64,000 nucleotides of DNA from Paraflavitalea soli. Lineage in GTDB: Bacteria > Bacteroidota > Bacteroidia > Chitinophagales > Chitinophagaceae. Shown in pieces: positions 24,251 through 32,404 of this stretch. The stretch spans positions 500,546 through 564,545 of the forward strand of contig NZ_CP032157.1 of the NCBI RefSeq assembly GCF_003555545.1. Direction: 5' to 3'. The notes under the pieces were generated by a model. The model was not told where the DNA came from and ran no database searches. It was given only the letters and a program-made list of their open reading frames with translations. The translations under genes were made by a program, and so were the position numbers. Position 1 is the first letter of the stretch, and each line of letters begins with the position of its first letter.

Positions 24251-27200
24251 TTATTTTGAAGCGGTCCTACTGTTCAGCAGGTTCCTGAAATAAGCTACAC
24301 TCTCTATAATATCGGGCACATTGTTGAACCAGTTGTATTCGTATTCAACAGAGATCATTCCTTTGAACCTTTGCCTTTTCAATTCGTTGATGATGCTGCT
24401 AATGCCGGATACGCCCGTTCCCCAAATTACATCATGGGCTTTTTTGTTATTTTTCTCATTGAGGTCTTTCAGGTGTAATTGTAACACGCGGCCATCCAGT
24501 TTTTTAAGACAGTCCAGGGGATCTAACCCGGAACGCACCCAATGGCCGATATCTGCACAGGCGCCTATGCGTTTGCTCTGACCTTTCAGTACGGCCAGCA
24601 GCGTATCGGGGTGCCAGTAGGGGGATGGTTCTGCATGGTTGTGGATAGCCATGTTGATCTTATACTCATCACACAGTTTGGACAGGAAAGGGATGAACTG
24701 CCTGCGGGGTTCGGCGGTAAAGGTCTGTATGCCCATGGATTTGCCAAATTCGAATAGTTGACGCCAGTCTGCTTCGTTGTCGCATTTTACAACGCCAAAT
24801 GCTTTCAGTGTGACGCCTGCTTCTTTTAGCCTTTGTAAAACCTGTACTCTTTTAGCCGCCTCCATTTTATAATCGATATTGCCTTCCAGTCCGCCGCCCA
24901 ACGGCTGACCGGGGTAGGCTTCCACGTATTTCAGGTTACAACTGTCTACTTTACGGATGGCATCGAAGAAGGGAAATTTATTGAAAGTATAAGTTTGCGC
25001 TCCGAGAAACCAGCCCAATGTTTCTTCCGGGTAACTTTCAGCAGTAGCCCTATAGCTTTGTTCGTCCATGACCAGGTAGGTAGAACGTTGTAATCCCGGA
25101 TTGATCTCTACTGCTTTTTCGATATCACTGTAATGGTTGTTGTGGATGAGCACATTGGATGTGCTGTTGCCCGCGCCGCCGATCTGGATGGCTGTATGGG
25201 CAGTGGTAATGTTGTTGTTCTCGATGATCACATCTGCAATGGCGCCCGGTTCTACGCCCGGTGAGGTGCGAATGTAGCTAAAATCATATAACTTATTTCT
25301 TCTGACGAGCGTGCCGATGTTCATGCCTGAGCCGCCATTGCCGATGAGGGTGATGCTTTGGTTGCCGGAGTGCCGGTCGCCGGTGCCGAACCAATGTGAA
25401 TAATTGCCTTCCCGCAGTTCACAATCTACAATGTCCACATACCAGTTAGGCTGTTTGCCGTGGTACAAAAATGAGCCCCGGCTTACAATACCGCTGCAAC
25501 GGGTCATTTTTAATCCGGCCAGCACAGCACCCTGGGCTGAACCATATAATTGATAAGCACCGCCATCGAATATTTCGTTGTTAACGTAGTATAAGTTCTT
25601 ACGTACGGTGGTAATGCTGATGATGGAGCTGGTGTCGGGATCAACGAGGAAAGGAAGATCAACCGTTATGCTGTCCAGGGTATGGCGCAATATCCTGCGG
25701 TACTGGCCTGCGCCCTTCCCGCTGAGGATGAAAAGGCCGCCGCCGACCCATTTATTGGCTGACCACTGGTAAGTTGCAGCGTTGGGGGGCAAAGCCAGTG
25801 TGTTGTTCCTGATGCCGCTGATCTTACCGGCGTAGGCGCCGCTGCCTCCATCGAGGGTCATTACTTCGCGGTCATTGGTATAATCGTAAGGGGTAATATT
25901 CCGCGCTTCGTATAGGTCACGGCTTTCATCAATAGTAGCAGCATAACCAAAGCCATCACCCTGTCTGTAGCAATCTTCAAAGATCAATCCTTTGGGGTGT
26001 ATGGCCATATAGGGTTGGTTCACGCCGGTAGTGACCTTTTGAAATTTGGTATGTTGTATAAATCCACTGACGGCAGCGAAGGTGTACATTCCGGTAGAAT
26101 TGAAATCGCAGTTGCGTACTTTGATGTTCTGCCCACGCAGGATGATACCGGTCTTGTTCCATTTGCTGTTCAGCTCCAGTTCTACGGAATCCCTGTTGGC
26201 TTTTAGTGCATATAGCTGTCCCCCCATTTGCGGTGTCTGCCGGATCACGAGGTTCTCCAATGTTACATTCCCCATTTCGTTGACGGGGCCTGTGGTCTGT
26301 ATCAGTCCCCAGGCCCTGGTGGCCCAGATGTTCAGGTCTTTGATCGCAAAATCGTGGGTGCCGCTGATCAGGTTGGCGGGCAGTTCACCCATATCCCAGT
26401 TGAGGGCGCTCCATACGAGTTGTGTCTGTTCCTGCGACTGACCTTTGAGCAATGTATGGGGAGAAAGGATAAGTTCCCCGGTCAATATATAACGTCCGCG
26501 TGGCACATACACGGTGCCGCCGCCATGTTTTTCTGCTGCATCCAGGGCTGCCCGAAAGGCGGCGGTCTCATTATTGATGCCATCTCCTTTAGCGCCATAT
26601 TGCTGAACGTTGAAAGTGTCTTTTGCATATTTGTTGGGAGAACGTGCAGTTACATCAATTAACAAAGGTTCGCTCCACGCAGTCTTACCTCCGTAGCCAT
26701 TGTGGTAATACAAGTGGTATTTACCTGGCTGGACATTGGCAGGAATGTTCACGCTCACGGAATAATCGTCGAATGCTTTGGTGATCCTGGTTCTGACCAC
26801 CTGTGTGTTGTTATCGCCTATCAATACCACCTGCGCATCGGCACTGTTGCGCAGGAGGTTTTTACCCTGCACACGCAGGTAATCGCCCGGTATGGCCTTT
26901 AGTCCTTCTTCGCTAATGACCCAGTTGACGATGGGTACATTGATATAGAAACTGGTCTTGTTGTTCTGTTTGTCTGTCAGTTGTACACTGTATACACCCG
27001 GCAGCCAATCGGACGGGATGATAAACTTTACAGACTGTGCATTCTGCAATAACCTGTCGACCGTTACGGGATTGCTGGTAATAGGCTTTGATCTTTTATC
27101 GGTCCCGTTCAGGTCGAGTGGCTGGTCTTCATGTGGTAATGGAATATAGCCGGGTGTTGCATTCCGAACATTGTCATCGGGCAGGCGGCTCACTTCTATT

Positions 27201-27379
27201 TTACTTATCTGGTCGAGGTATTCACCACGTACCAGCACGGCTTCGCCGGGCAGGGTGCGTGCGGTGGTGACATGGAATACCTGGGGTGAAACATCGGGAG
27301 CATGGTTGGCCTGCTGTGCAAATGTGGGTGGGCCAGTGAGGATGAGCAAGGCCACCCGTATTATTTGATAGGTGTTCAT
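24251..27379 (-). CDS. Secreted fusion: beta-helix glycan lyase/hydrolase-like plus TIM-barrel sugar isomerase-like domain
   Basis: 1042 residues, signal peptide ending near TFAQ. Residues ~30-250 are beta-rich (two Ig/IPT-like parts). From ~255 a pectate-lyase-superfamily right-handed beta-helix starts with YGAKGDGINNETAAFRAAL and GGGTVYVPRGRY and continues with Asn-rich coils to ~750. From ~795 to the end there is a separate AP-endonuclease-2/xylose-isomerase-like TIM barrel: YVEAYPGQPLGG, AFGVVKCDNEADW, IHNHAEPS (about 910), CADIGHW, LQLHLKDLNEK (about 967), SVEYEYNW. Metal-ligand-like His/Asp/Glu residues look intact. The two parts are normally separate proteins, and the frame is continuous. 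It overlaps the GH127 gene by four bases (ATGA), indicating translational coupling. Function is probably backbone or side-chain processing followed by keto-sugar chemistry. Confidence 0.8.
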   Translation of the reverse strand: MNTYQIIRVALLILTGPPTFAQQANHAPDVSPQVFHVTTARTLPGEAVLVRGEYLDQISKIEVSRLPDDNVRNATPGYIPLPHEDQPLDLNGTDKRSKPITSNPVTVDRLLQNAQSVKFIIPSDWLPGVYSVQLTDKQNNKTSFYINVPIVNWVISEEGLKAIPGDYLRVQGKNLLRNSADAQVVLIGDNNTQVVRTRITKAFDDYSVSVNIPANVQPGKYHLYYHNGYGGKTAWSEPLLIDVTARSPNKYAKDTFNVQQYGAKGDGINNETAAFRAALDAAEKHGGGTVYVPRGRYILTGELILSPHTLLKGQSQEQTQLVWSALNWDMGELPANLISGTHDFAIKDLNIWATRAWGLIQTTGPVNEMGNVTLENLVIRQTPQMGGQLYALKANRDSVELELNSKWNKTGIILRGQNIKVRNCDFNSTGMYTFAAVSGFIQHTKFQKVTTGVNQPYMAIHPKGLIFEDCYRQGDGFGYAATIDESRDLYEARNITPYDYTNDREVMTLDGGSGAYAGKISGIRNNTLALPPNAATYQWSANKWVGGGLFILSGKGAGQYRRILRHTLDSITVDLPFLVDPDTSSIISITTVRKNLYYVNNEIFDGGAYQLYGSAQGAVLAGLKMTRCSGIVSRGSFLYHGKQPNWYVDIVDCELREGNYSHWFGTGDRHSGNQSITLIGNGGSGMNIGTLVRRNKLYDFSYIRTSPGVEPGAIADVIIENNNITTAHTAIQIGGAGNSTSNVLIHNNHYSDIEKAVEINPGLQRSTYLVMDEQSYRATAESYPEETLGWFLGAQTYTFNKFPFFDAIRKVDSCNLKYVEAYPGQPLGGGLEGNIDYKMEAAKRVQVLQRLKEAGVTLKAFGVVKCDNEADWRQLFEFGKSMGIQTFTAEPRRQFIPFLSKLCDEYKINMAIHNHAEPSPYWHPDTLLAVLKGQSKRIGACADIGHWVRSGLDPLDCLKKLDGRVLQLHLKDLNEKNNKKAHDVIWGTGVSGISSIINELKRQRFKGMISVEYEYNWFNNVPDIIESVAYFRNLLNSRTASK

Positions 27380-30300
27380 AGTCCGTATTTTTTCAGGTAA
27401 GCGGGCAATGGCACATTATAATAATCCTGCAGGAAATTGTCTGCTTCGCCATTGATGGGGTCATCTATTTTCAGCACTTCGAGGTTGTCGATCTTCATGG
27501 CGGCATCTGTAAATTTAATAGATACATTGCCAAAAGTGAGGGGAGAAAGGGTATCATTTCCTTCTATGATCAGTTTGTTGTCGTAGTATATTTCATAGCG
27601 GGTGTCGAGCAAGCGGACTTTCAGGTTGTGAAACCGGCCATTGAAATAATTGGGCAGCTGAACGTTCCTGTAGAACAACTGTCCTCCTGCGCCATACTTC
27701 TCAAAAGCTAATTTATTACCTCCCCGCAGGGTTACTGCATAATACCTGGCCATATTGTTGTAGATGGCGATCTCCTGGTTCCGTAGCCGTATGGTAAAGT
27801 CGCTGGTGGCCATGCTGGCGCTGTCGAAAGCCAGGTCGAGGCTGACCTCATAGTCTGCCCATTTTTTATTACCGAAGCTGAATTGTCCATCACCCGTCTT
27901 GCGCCAGTACCGTTCGGGCTTTTTGCCATAGGGTAGTTGTGCGAACCTGATGCCTTTCCACACGGGGTTGGTGGGCGTTTCCGGAAGATTGGATAAACTG
28001 CCATCATTGAAATTATCGCGTAAGATGGTGCCGGGCTTTACGGGCATGGCATCGGTGTAAGACTGTTCTGCGGGTGTGTAGTTTTCCTGGTAGTGAAAGG
28101 TCCAGTCGCGGAAGGACGAGCGGGTATATTCGTTTACCAGGGTTCCGGAACAGGCATACAGACCGGTCAGCATGGAGGCGCCTGTTTCTGCCATGGCGGT
28201 TGCGCCTTTCACCCAGTCGCCCTTCGTGTTTTTATAGTAAGCAGTATAGAAATCACCCTGGCGCAATAACTTCAGTTCAACGGGAAAGGAACAGGTAGCC
28301 ATGTGCACATAAGCAGTAGGCTCATTGTCTCTCCGGCGGTAAAACAAATAAACATCACCGGTAGCGCTGGTTTCCAGGTGTACATTGGCGGCGCCCAGCT
28401 CTTTATTGGCACGCATCATAATACCTGCGGAACCGGCGGATACGCTGTCCACTTTAACTGTTACTGTCAACCGGGAACAATCATCATAAGGAAAGGGTTG
28501 CTCTTTCCAGGCAAAGCTATAGGCGTCGGATTGAAAGAAGCCATGACGGGTGTTCTGTGTAGTGATCCGCATGGTGTTGCCAGTATAAGTAAAAGTGCCA
28601 CCGGCATTGGCACCAAAGTTTTCCTTTTGCCATACGATGGCTGTATCTGTTGATGGCTGCTGCTGTTGCAGTATAGGGAATACGGTTAATCGAAGGCGGG
28701 TGCTGCCATAGGGAACGAGGGTAAGGGTTGTGTCTTTGACGGAGGATGCAGGCGCTCCTGCTGCTGGTAGCGGCGGCGTGTAGCGACCTTCTTCCAGTTT
28801 CCAGGTGCCGAGCATGTGTGCCTGCACCTGTATTTTCATTGGTACGAAGGATGGATCGAACGGATAACCTTTCGTCTTCTTTTTAATCAACCGCAGGTCT
28901 TTCTGTACGGTGTTCAAGGCATAGTTCCAGTTGCCGGCCGGTTGTATATCAAGGGCCGGAAAGGCGGGATCTGTCGATCTTTTATTGCCCAGGTTGGGAT
29001 AAGCCGCTTTATCAATGGTTACTTTTTCGGGTACGGGGTAAGTGAACAACAGCGGTCCCGCTTCCACAAATGCCCCATTTTCCTGCCAGTGTTGCAGGGC
29101 AGCTTTCATGGGCAGGTGCACTGTTATCTTGTCGCCGTTGGTAAAGTTTCGTGTAAGGGTAACAAAGGGGCCGGGTGTGAGCGGGCCGGTATACGTTTTA
29201 TTATTAATGGTCAGGGCAGGATTAGCGCACCAGCCGGGAATACGAAAGCTGAAGTTGATCTTTTCACTGCTACGCATATTGAATACAAAACTGATCTCTT
29301 CACCGAAGGGGTAGTCTGTTGATTCCGTAACTGTGCAATTGGTGTTGTACCGGTAAGTAGAAGGGCCGTACAAGGCGGCTACAATACCGCCCCTGTTATC
29401 TTTCATCCACATACGGGCTGCGTAGTTGGGCATGAAGCGGTGTACATTGCCTGCACAGCATTCTGTTTCATGGCAGGGCCAGTAGGCCATCCAGGTGGAG
29501 CCATGGGCAAAGCGGTTGTGGTTGGAATTGCCGGTGGCAATTACCTGATTTACGCTGGAGAAGTATTGCAGGTTCTTAAAGTCTTTCGACACGGCGCCGG
29601 GGCCTGCATTGAAGACGGCCCTTTCAATACGGTCGGCCCAGGATGCGTCACCGGTGGTCATCAGGAAGTAACCCAATGTCCAGGTGTAATCGGTGATATC
29701 GCAGGTCTCATGGCTTTGCAAAGGATCTTTGCCTGCGAGGAATTCATTGGAGCTGGGTACGCCGTCCGGCAGCAGGTGATCGCGGTGCAACTTCTGCATA
29801 GCGCGCAAGGCCAGGTCCAGGTATTCTTTTTTGCCGCTGCAGGCATAGAGTATGACAGGCAGCTTGGCCATTTCCATATAGGTGACGCCGTGCAGGGAAT
29901 CTTTATCGTTGCCGAGTATTCTTTGTTTATTCAGTTCAAAGCCGCCCAGTGCCCAGGCTTTTTCTGCCAGTTCCAGCAATGCAGGGTCGCCGGTTTGATG
30001 GTAGGTCCAGAGCGCACCTTCTATGTTTACAATGTTCCTTTTGAAGTTGCCTAATTCTTCGGGTGTGTAACTAAGGTAATGTTTGTGCAAGGCATCGATG
30101 ATCTTTTCATTTCCTGTGACCAGGTACTCTGCCTGCAACACCCTGAAGTAAACGGCTACGGGCCACTGGCTGGTGAATGTGGTAGGACCCAGGCGGCCAT
30201 TGGGCTGCACATGGCTTAATGTGTAAGCGATGCCGGCCCGTGCTTTACGGATCATTTTATCATCGTTCAGTAAATAGCCGAGCCGCAATAATCCATCGGA

Positions 30301-30591
30301 GTAATAAGCGGTTTGTTCATAGCGCCACCAGTTGGCGCCATGCTGTTCATCCTCCCGCCGGATATCGCCAGCCCAGAGGACGGTGTTGTAGGGATAGGAC
30401 ATGACTTCCGGATGTCCTGTCAGGCCTGTTCTTTGCCTTTGCAGGAACTCTTGTAGCCAGCCTCGTGGTGAAACCGCATTGATCGCCGTTTCTGTAAAGC
30501 GGCCTGCATTTTTTGCGGTACGGGATCCCTGTTGTGCTGTTGCCTGCAGGCAATGCAGTGACAGGATGAAAAACAATAGCCTGTTCATCAC
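27376..30591 (-). CDS. GH127-type beta-L-arabinofuranosidase with C-terminal lectin-like domains
   Basis: 1071 residues with a signal peptide (to about residue 19, ATAQ). Residues ~35-600 match the GH127 (DUF1680) (alpha/alpha)6 enzyme. It has the four zinc/catalytic positions known from HypBA1: E295 and C297 in HETCDITDY, and C378-C379 in HETECCAGN. The first Cys of the CC pair is the nucleophile in the family. Two beta-sandwich regions follow (about 660-850 and 860-1050), the last with WADYEVSLDL and FHNLKVRLLDTRYEIYYDN, resembling 3-keto-disaccharide hydrolase/LamG-like folds. The family removes beta-L-arabinofuranose from plant glycans and glycoproteins. It starts 23 bases after the FecR stop and overlaps the next gene by four bases. 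Confidence 0.88.
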   Translation of the reverse strand: MMNRLLFFILSLHCLQATAQQGSRTAKNAGRFTETAINAVSPRGWLQEFLQRQRTGLTGHPEVMSYPYNTVLWAGDIRREDEQHGANWWRYEQTAYYSDGLLRLGYLLNDDKMIRKARAGIAYTLSHVQPNGRLGPTTFTSQWPVAVYFRVLQAEYLVTGNEKIIDALHKHYLSYTPEELGNFKRNIVNIEGALWTYHQTGDPALLELAEKAWALGGFELNKQRILGNDKDSLHGVTYMEMAKLPVILYACSGKKEYLDLALRAMQKLHRDHLLPDGVPSSNEFLAGKDPLQSHETCDITDYTWTLGYFLMTTGDASWADRIERAVFNAGPGAVSKDFKNLQYFSSVNQVIATGNSNHNRFAHGSTWMAYWPCHETECCAGNVHRFMPNYAARMWMKDNRGGIVAALYGPSTYRYNTNCTVTESTDYPFGEEISFVFNMRSSEKINFSFRIPGWCANPALTINNKTYTGPLTPGPFVTLTRNFTNGDKITVHLPMKAALQHWQENGAFVEAGPLLFTYPVPEKVTIDKAAYPNLGNKRSTDPAFPALDIQPAGNWNYALNTVQKDLRLIKKKTKGYPFDPSFVPMKIQVQAHMLGTWKLEEGRYTPPLPAAGAPASSVKDTTLTLVPYGSTRLRLTVFPILQQQQPSTDTAIVWQKENFGANAGGTFTYTGNTMRITTQNTRHGFFQSDAYSFAWKEQPFPYDDCSRLTVTVKVDSVSAGSAGIMMRANKELGAANVHLETSATGDVYLFYRRRDNEPTAYVHMATCSFPVELKLLRQGDFYTAYYKNTKGDWVKGATAMAETGASMLTGLYACSGTLVNEYTRSSFRDWTFHYQENYTPAEQSYTDAMPVKPGTILRDNFNDGSLSNLPETPTNPVWKGIRFAQLPYGKKPERYWRKTGDGQFSFGNKKWADYEVSLDLAFDSASMATSDFTIRLRNQEIAIYNNMARYYAVTLRGGNKLAFEKYGAGGQLFYRNVQLPNYFNGRFHNLKVRLLDTRYEIYYDNKLIIEGNDTLSPLTFGNVSIKFTDAAMKIDNLEVLKIDDPINGEADNFLQDYYNVPLPAYLKKYGL

Positions 30592-30614
30592 CTCTTAGTT
30601 TATGTAGGATAATC

Positions 30615-31769
30615 TTACTTTAAATAAATAGTGCCTTTTTCGTCGATGCGTGACTGTATGCCTGAGGAAATAGCAATATTAGTCAGGAAAACCTGTATGG
30701 GTTTGTGCTTATTAATTGCGCCGGAGAAAGTCTGGTTCAGGGTGGCCTGGTCTTCTATCACTACTTTCACATCATACCAACGGGCTATGATGGCGCTGAT
30801 ATCACTGAGCTTTGTGTTGTTAAAATAGCTGATGCCCTGCATCCAGGACAGTACATTCGTTGCCTCAAAAGGGCTTGTGGAAAAAGCAGTGTTGGAGTAT
30901 ATGGCCTGGCGGCCAGGCATTAATTTCAGGGAATCGCTGCCTGCGGTAGTCAGCACAGAACCTTCCACCAGGGACGTAATGGTCTTGTTGGTTTCATAGG
31001 TATTGATGTTGAAGGAGGTGCCCAACACCTTTACATCGGTTTTACCGGCATGTACAATAAAAGGCCTGGCCGCATTTTTAGCTACTTCAAAATATCCTTC
31101 GCCTTCGAGGTACACTTCGCGGGTGTTGCCATAAAAAGCATAGGGGAACCGCAGTGAGGAGGATGCATTTAGCCAAACCTTGCTGCCATCGGGCAATAAT
31201 AACTGGTAGTCCAGTTTTGCGGGTACCTGTAAACTGGCCCAGCGGATATCCTTGTCGTTGCCGGTGGCATAGGAGAGCTGTTTATTGCCCAATGAGAGTT
31301 TGATGCCTTTTGCATTCACTTTTTTGCCAGTTTCCGACAGGTTTACGACTGATCCATCTGCCAGTTTTAGTTCGGGCGACTTTGATGCGGGCGACAGGGA
31401 AGGTATAGCGGCAGCCTGCTGCCCGGGTTGTTTGTTGGTGGAGCGGGATGAAAGATAAAATATGCCAGCGATGCTGATACATAATACTACGGCTGCGGCC
31501 TGTAATAGCCTTAGCCGGATAAGGCGGGCGTTACCGCCTTTTCGTGGCTGCAACCTTGCTTTCACCTTTTTCCAGTCCTCGTCTTCGTTTATCTGTGCAA
31601 GAAAGGTATTATGGGGAGGATCAAATTCGTTTTGTATTTCCTGCCACAGGGCTGCTATTTCGCTGTCATTCCTGATCGCATCATCCACCAGTTCGTTATC
31701 TGCCTCACTGATCGTTCCCCCTATCTTCTCGAATAATAAATGCCTGATATGTTCTCTGTTTATCTCCAT
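30615..31769 (-). CDS. FecR-type anti-sigma factor
   Basis: 384 residues from ATG 31769. The upstream in-frame ATG at 31787 is rejected because it would lie at the expected transcription start of the promoter motif at 31792-31818. A cytosolic anti-sigma region (about 1-85) is followed by one TM helix (LLQAAAVVLCISIAGIFYL, about 85-105), then the periplasmic FecR domain (YQLLLPDGSKVWLNASSSLRFP, VYLEGEGYFEVAKN, FIVHAGKTDVKVLGTSFNI). A DUF4974/STN-like C-terminus (FNNTKLSDISAIIARWYDVKV) completes it. It should hold the neighbouring ECF sigma until the SusC-type receptor's STN domain signals substrate binding. It is encoded directly after sigma, 52 bases apart, but with its own candidate promoter. 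Confidence 0.93.
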   Translation of the reverse strand: MEINREHIRHLLFEKIGGTISEADNELVDDAIRNDSEIAALWQEIQNEFDPPHNTFLAQINEDEDWKKVKARLQPRKGGNARLIRLRLLQAAAVVLCISIAGIFYLSSRSTNKQPGQQAAAIPSLSPASKSPELKLADGSVVNLSETGKKVNAKGIKLSLGNKQLSYATGNDKDIRWASLQVPAKLDYQLLLPDGSKVWLNASSSLRFPYAFYGNTREVYLEGEGYFEVAKNAARPFIVHAGKTDVKVLGTSFNINTYETNKTITSLVEGSVLTTAGSDSLKLMPGRQAIYSNTAFSTSPFEATNVLSWMQGISYFNNTKLSDISAIIARWYDVKVVIEDQATLNQTFSGAINKHKPIQVFLTNIAISSGIQSRIDEKGTIYLK

Positions 31770-31791
31770 TGGTGTGACTTCTATCAAATAA

Positions 31792-31818
31792 GACAGTTTT
31801 TGGTACGAGTTGGGTGAA
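31792..31818 (-). promoter_or_regulatory. Candidate ECF-sigma promoter before FecR (TTCACCC-N15-CTGTC)
   Basis: On the minus strand TTCACCC (31818-31812) and CTGTC (31796-31792) are 15 bases apart, followed by TTA. The motif sits between the sigma stop (31821) and the FecR ATG (31769), leaving 22 bases before the start. The same two blocks with the same spacing precede GH29 and SusC. Confidence 0.6.
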
Positions 31819-31820
31819 TA

Positions 31821-32357
31821 TTACAGGTCACGCAATTTCTCCCGCAGCGTTTTTAATGAAAGTTTGAGGTGTGTTTTTACCGAATTGATTGTAATGCCCA
31901 TTTCTTCTGCAGCTTCCTGGTATTTCTTATCCTCGAGGTATACCAGGCTAACCGCTTTTAAACGTTGCGCCGGCAGTTCGTTGAGCAGGGTATTTACTTT
32001 GCGGGAGGTTTCGTTGATCTCCAGGACATTGTCGTTGATCTTGTCCTGTAGCGTACGGGCGTAGGCGTTAAACCTGTTTGCTTTGGTCTTTTTCTTTTCA
32101 ATGAGGTTGAGACACTTATTGTGAATGGCCTTGTGGAGATATGATTTTACTGATGTGTTCAGGTTTTTGTACAGCTTTTTGTCCCACATTTCAATAAAGA
32201 GTAACTGCACCTGGTCCTGGGCCTCCATTTCTTCTTTGAGCAGGAAGTAGGCTTCGGCCACCAGGGGCTTGTAATAGATCCTGAACAATTGTTCAAAGGC
32301 TTCTATATCGCCTTTCCTGAGTTGTTCCAGGAAAAGTGTGTCGGCGTCTTTAATCAT
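31821..32357 (-). CDS. ECF RNA polymerase sigma factor (Bacteroides expansion family 1)
   Basis: 178 residues from ATG 32357 (MIKDADTLFLEQLRKGD). Region 2 (about 10-80) includes FEQLFRIYYKPLVAEAY and the QDQVQLLFIEMWDKK segment that contacts core RNA polymerase and the minus-10 DNA. Region 4 (about 115-175) ends with a clear helix-turn-helix, EAAEEMGITINSVKTHLKLSLKTLRE. This pairing with FecR and a SusC carrying an STN domain is the standard trans-envelope switch for glycan uptake loci. Here sigma is not beside SusC but 12 kb downstream, 47 bases after the FAD oxidoreductase. It is therefore probably transcribed with that unit, giving positive feedback. Confidence 0.93.
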   Translation of the reverse strand: MIKDADTLFLEQLRKGDIEAFEQLFRIYYKPLVAEAYFLLKEEMEAQDQVQLLFIEMWDKKLYKNLNTSVKSYLHKAIHNKCLNLIEKKKTKANRFNAYARTLQDKINDNVLEINETSRKVNTLLNELPAQRLKAVSLVYLEDKKYQEAAEEMGITINSVKTHLKLSLKTLREKLRDL

Positions 32358-32404
32358 GAGAAAAATGGTCAAGCATCGTTTAAAAATAGGCTGTCTAAAT
32401 ATAG

